Below, one piece after another: positions 63,443 to 64,000 of a DNA stretch of 64,000 nt. The position numbers and the translations under genes were made by a program. The DNA comes from Aliiroseovarius halocynthiae (GTDB taxonomy: Bacteria; Pseudomonadota; Alphaproteobacteria; Rhodobacterales; Rhodobacteraceae): assembly GCF_007004645.1 (NCBI RefSeq), contig NZ_ML660019.1, positions 578,437 to 642,436 of the forward strand. Direction: 5' to 3'. Below the pieces are notes generated by a model. It was not told the origin of the DNA and searched no databases. It saw nothing but the letters and a program-made list of their open reading frames with translations. Every line of letters starts with the position of its first letter. Positions within the stretch are counted from its first letter, which is position 1.

Positions 63443-64000
63443 TCAGTCTCCTGCTGCGCGACCTTTGAGGGCGATAATCCCTCGCGGTCGGAACTGAATG
63501 AAAATGATGATGAAGATGATCATGTATGTCTGAGCAGCAAGCGTGTTCGACGGGTTCATCCATTCGACACCCTTCTGGAAGAAGCCGATCATGGTGGCCC
63601 CAGCAAGCGTGCCCCAGATGTTGCCGACACCGCCAACCACAACAGTCATGAAGCTTTGAACGATATAGTCGGATCCAAGCTCTGACGTGACCTTTGCAAA
63701 AAGCCCAATTGCGACGCCCGCAACACCAGCGATGCCCGAGCCAAGGCCAAAGGTCAGCATGTTCACACGCCCCGGATTAATCCCCATCGCACCAGCCATT
63801 TGCGGGTTTTGGGTCACCGCACGGGTTTCAAGCCCAAGCCGCGTTCGCTTCATGATGTACAGAAACACGCCCAGAAAGATCAGGGCCAACACAAAGATGG
63901 CGATCCGAATGTAACTGATTGAGATCACCGGGTTCAGAACCAGCGCCCCGTCAAGCCATTCAGGTGCGGTCAGCGGACGCGCTTGCGTGCCAAATATGTT
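63443..64000 (-). CDS. urtB: urea ABC transporter permease UrtB (3' part, cut by window edge)
   Basis: The last 185 codons of a LivH-type permease are in the window; the frame stays open to base 64000, where the 5' part is missing. Features: RTRLGLETRAVTQNPQMAGA, LTFGLGSGIAGVAGVAIGLF, VVGGVGNIWGTLAGA and the C-terminal IQFRPRGIIALKGRAAGD. urtA should lie just beyond the edge. Confidence 0.93.
   Translation of the reverse strand, partial: NIFGTQARPLTAPEWLDGALVLNPVISISYIRIAIFVLALIFLGVFLYIMKRTRLGLETRAVTQNPQMAGAMGINPGRVNMLTFGLGSGIAGVAGVAIGLFAKVTSELGSDYIVQSFMTVVVGGVGNIWGTLAGATMIGFFQKGVEWMNPSNTLAAQTYMIIFIIIFIQFRPRGIIALKGRAAGD

Overview
The window looks like a chromosomal segment of a marine alphaproteobacterium of the Rhodobacteraceae (Roseobacter group). 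The basis is protein similarity as I recognise it (Ffh, RpsP, SerS, MetG, AcnA, PurB, SecDF, TatABC, CcmABCDG, Na+-NQR, UrtBCDE), high GC content and typical roseobacter neighbourhoods. No rRNA, tRNA, CRISPR array, insertion sequence or phage gene was seen. About 63 protein genes fill most of the sequence, two of them too short for a 60-residue ORF cutoff (ccmD and a 53-residue secreted protein) and two cut by the window edges (bluB, urtB).

Layout. 0-3.5 kb: a minus-strand operon ffh - two GNATs - chorismate mutase - rpsP - bluB. 3.7-11.1 kb: small envelope and stress proteins (a Usp behind an FNR-like box, a zinc-ribbon protein, a rhodanese, a lipoprotein), an ABCB-type exporter and an acyl-CoA synthetase. 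11.1-14.05 kb: an accessory-looking stretch with a gene-poor spacer, a LysR regulator, an EamA exporter behind a leader ORF, and a coding-like scrap. 14.1-22.3 kb: a CBS protein, then the complete sodium-pumping NADH:quinone reductase system, nqrABCDEF facing its maturation genes apbE and nqrM. 22.4-29.2 kb: a Crp-family regulator, a gene-free convergent gap with a perfect CRP-type palindrome, and an operon encoding an oxidoreductase-decarboxylase fusion and a cyclase-ATPase-TPR protein. 29.6-38.8 kb: housekeeping and small enzymes (WYL regulator/VOC pair, lysC, SDR, GNAT, DUF1178, Nudix, MtfA-like, metG, YegD-like Hsp70). 39-49.9 kb: protein export (orphan ABC ATPase, tatABC, yajC-secDF) with serS and two unusual proteins (DUF815 ATPase, DUF2235 hydrolase). 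49.9-52.75 kb: cytochrome c biogenesis ccmABCDG. 53-60.5 kb: acnA, a DUF1223 protein, an LpxL-type acyltransferase, a divergent FliG, a small secreted Cys protein, purB. 60.7-64 kb: urea ABC transporter urtBCDE.

The most interesting signals are regulatory or architectural. (1) A Crp-family protein with CRP-type recognition residues lies beside a perfect TGTGA-N6-TCACA site with class II promoter spacing, in a gap that could encode a small RNA, and across from a nucleotidyl cyclase-domain gene. (2) A second CRP-like site lies in the structured, gene-poor ccmG/acnA gap. (3) TatB has a poly-Lys/Ala repeat tail and TatC a poly-Asp/Glu tail, so interacting partners carry opposite charges. (4) An amine-oxidase-like protein is fused to an acetoacetate-decarboxylase-like domain. 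None of these has been tested by a database search here.
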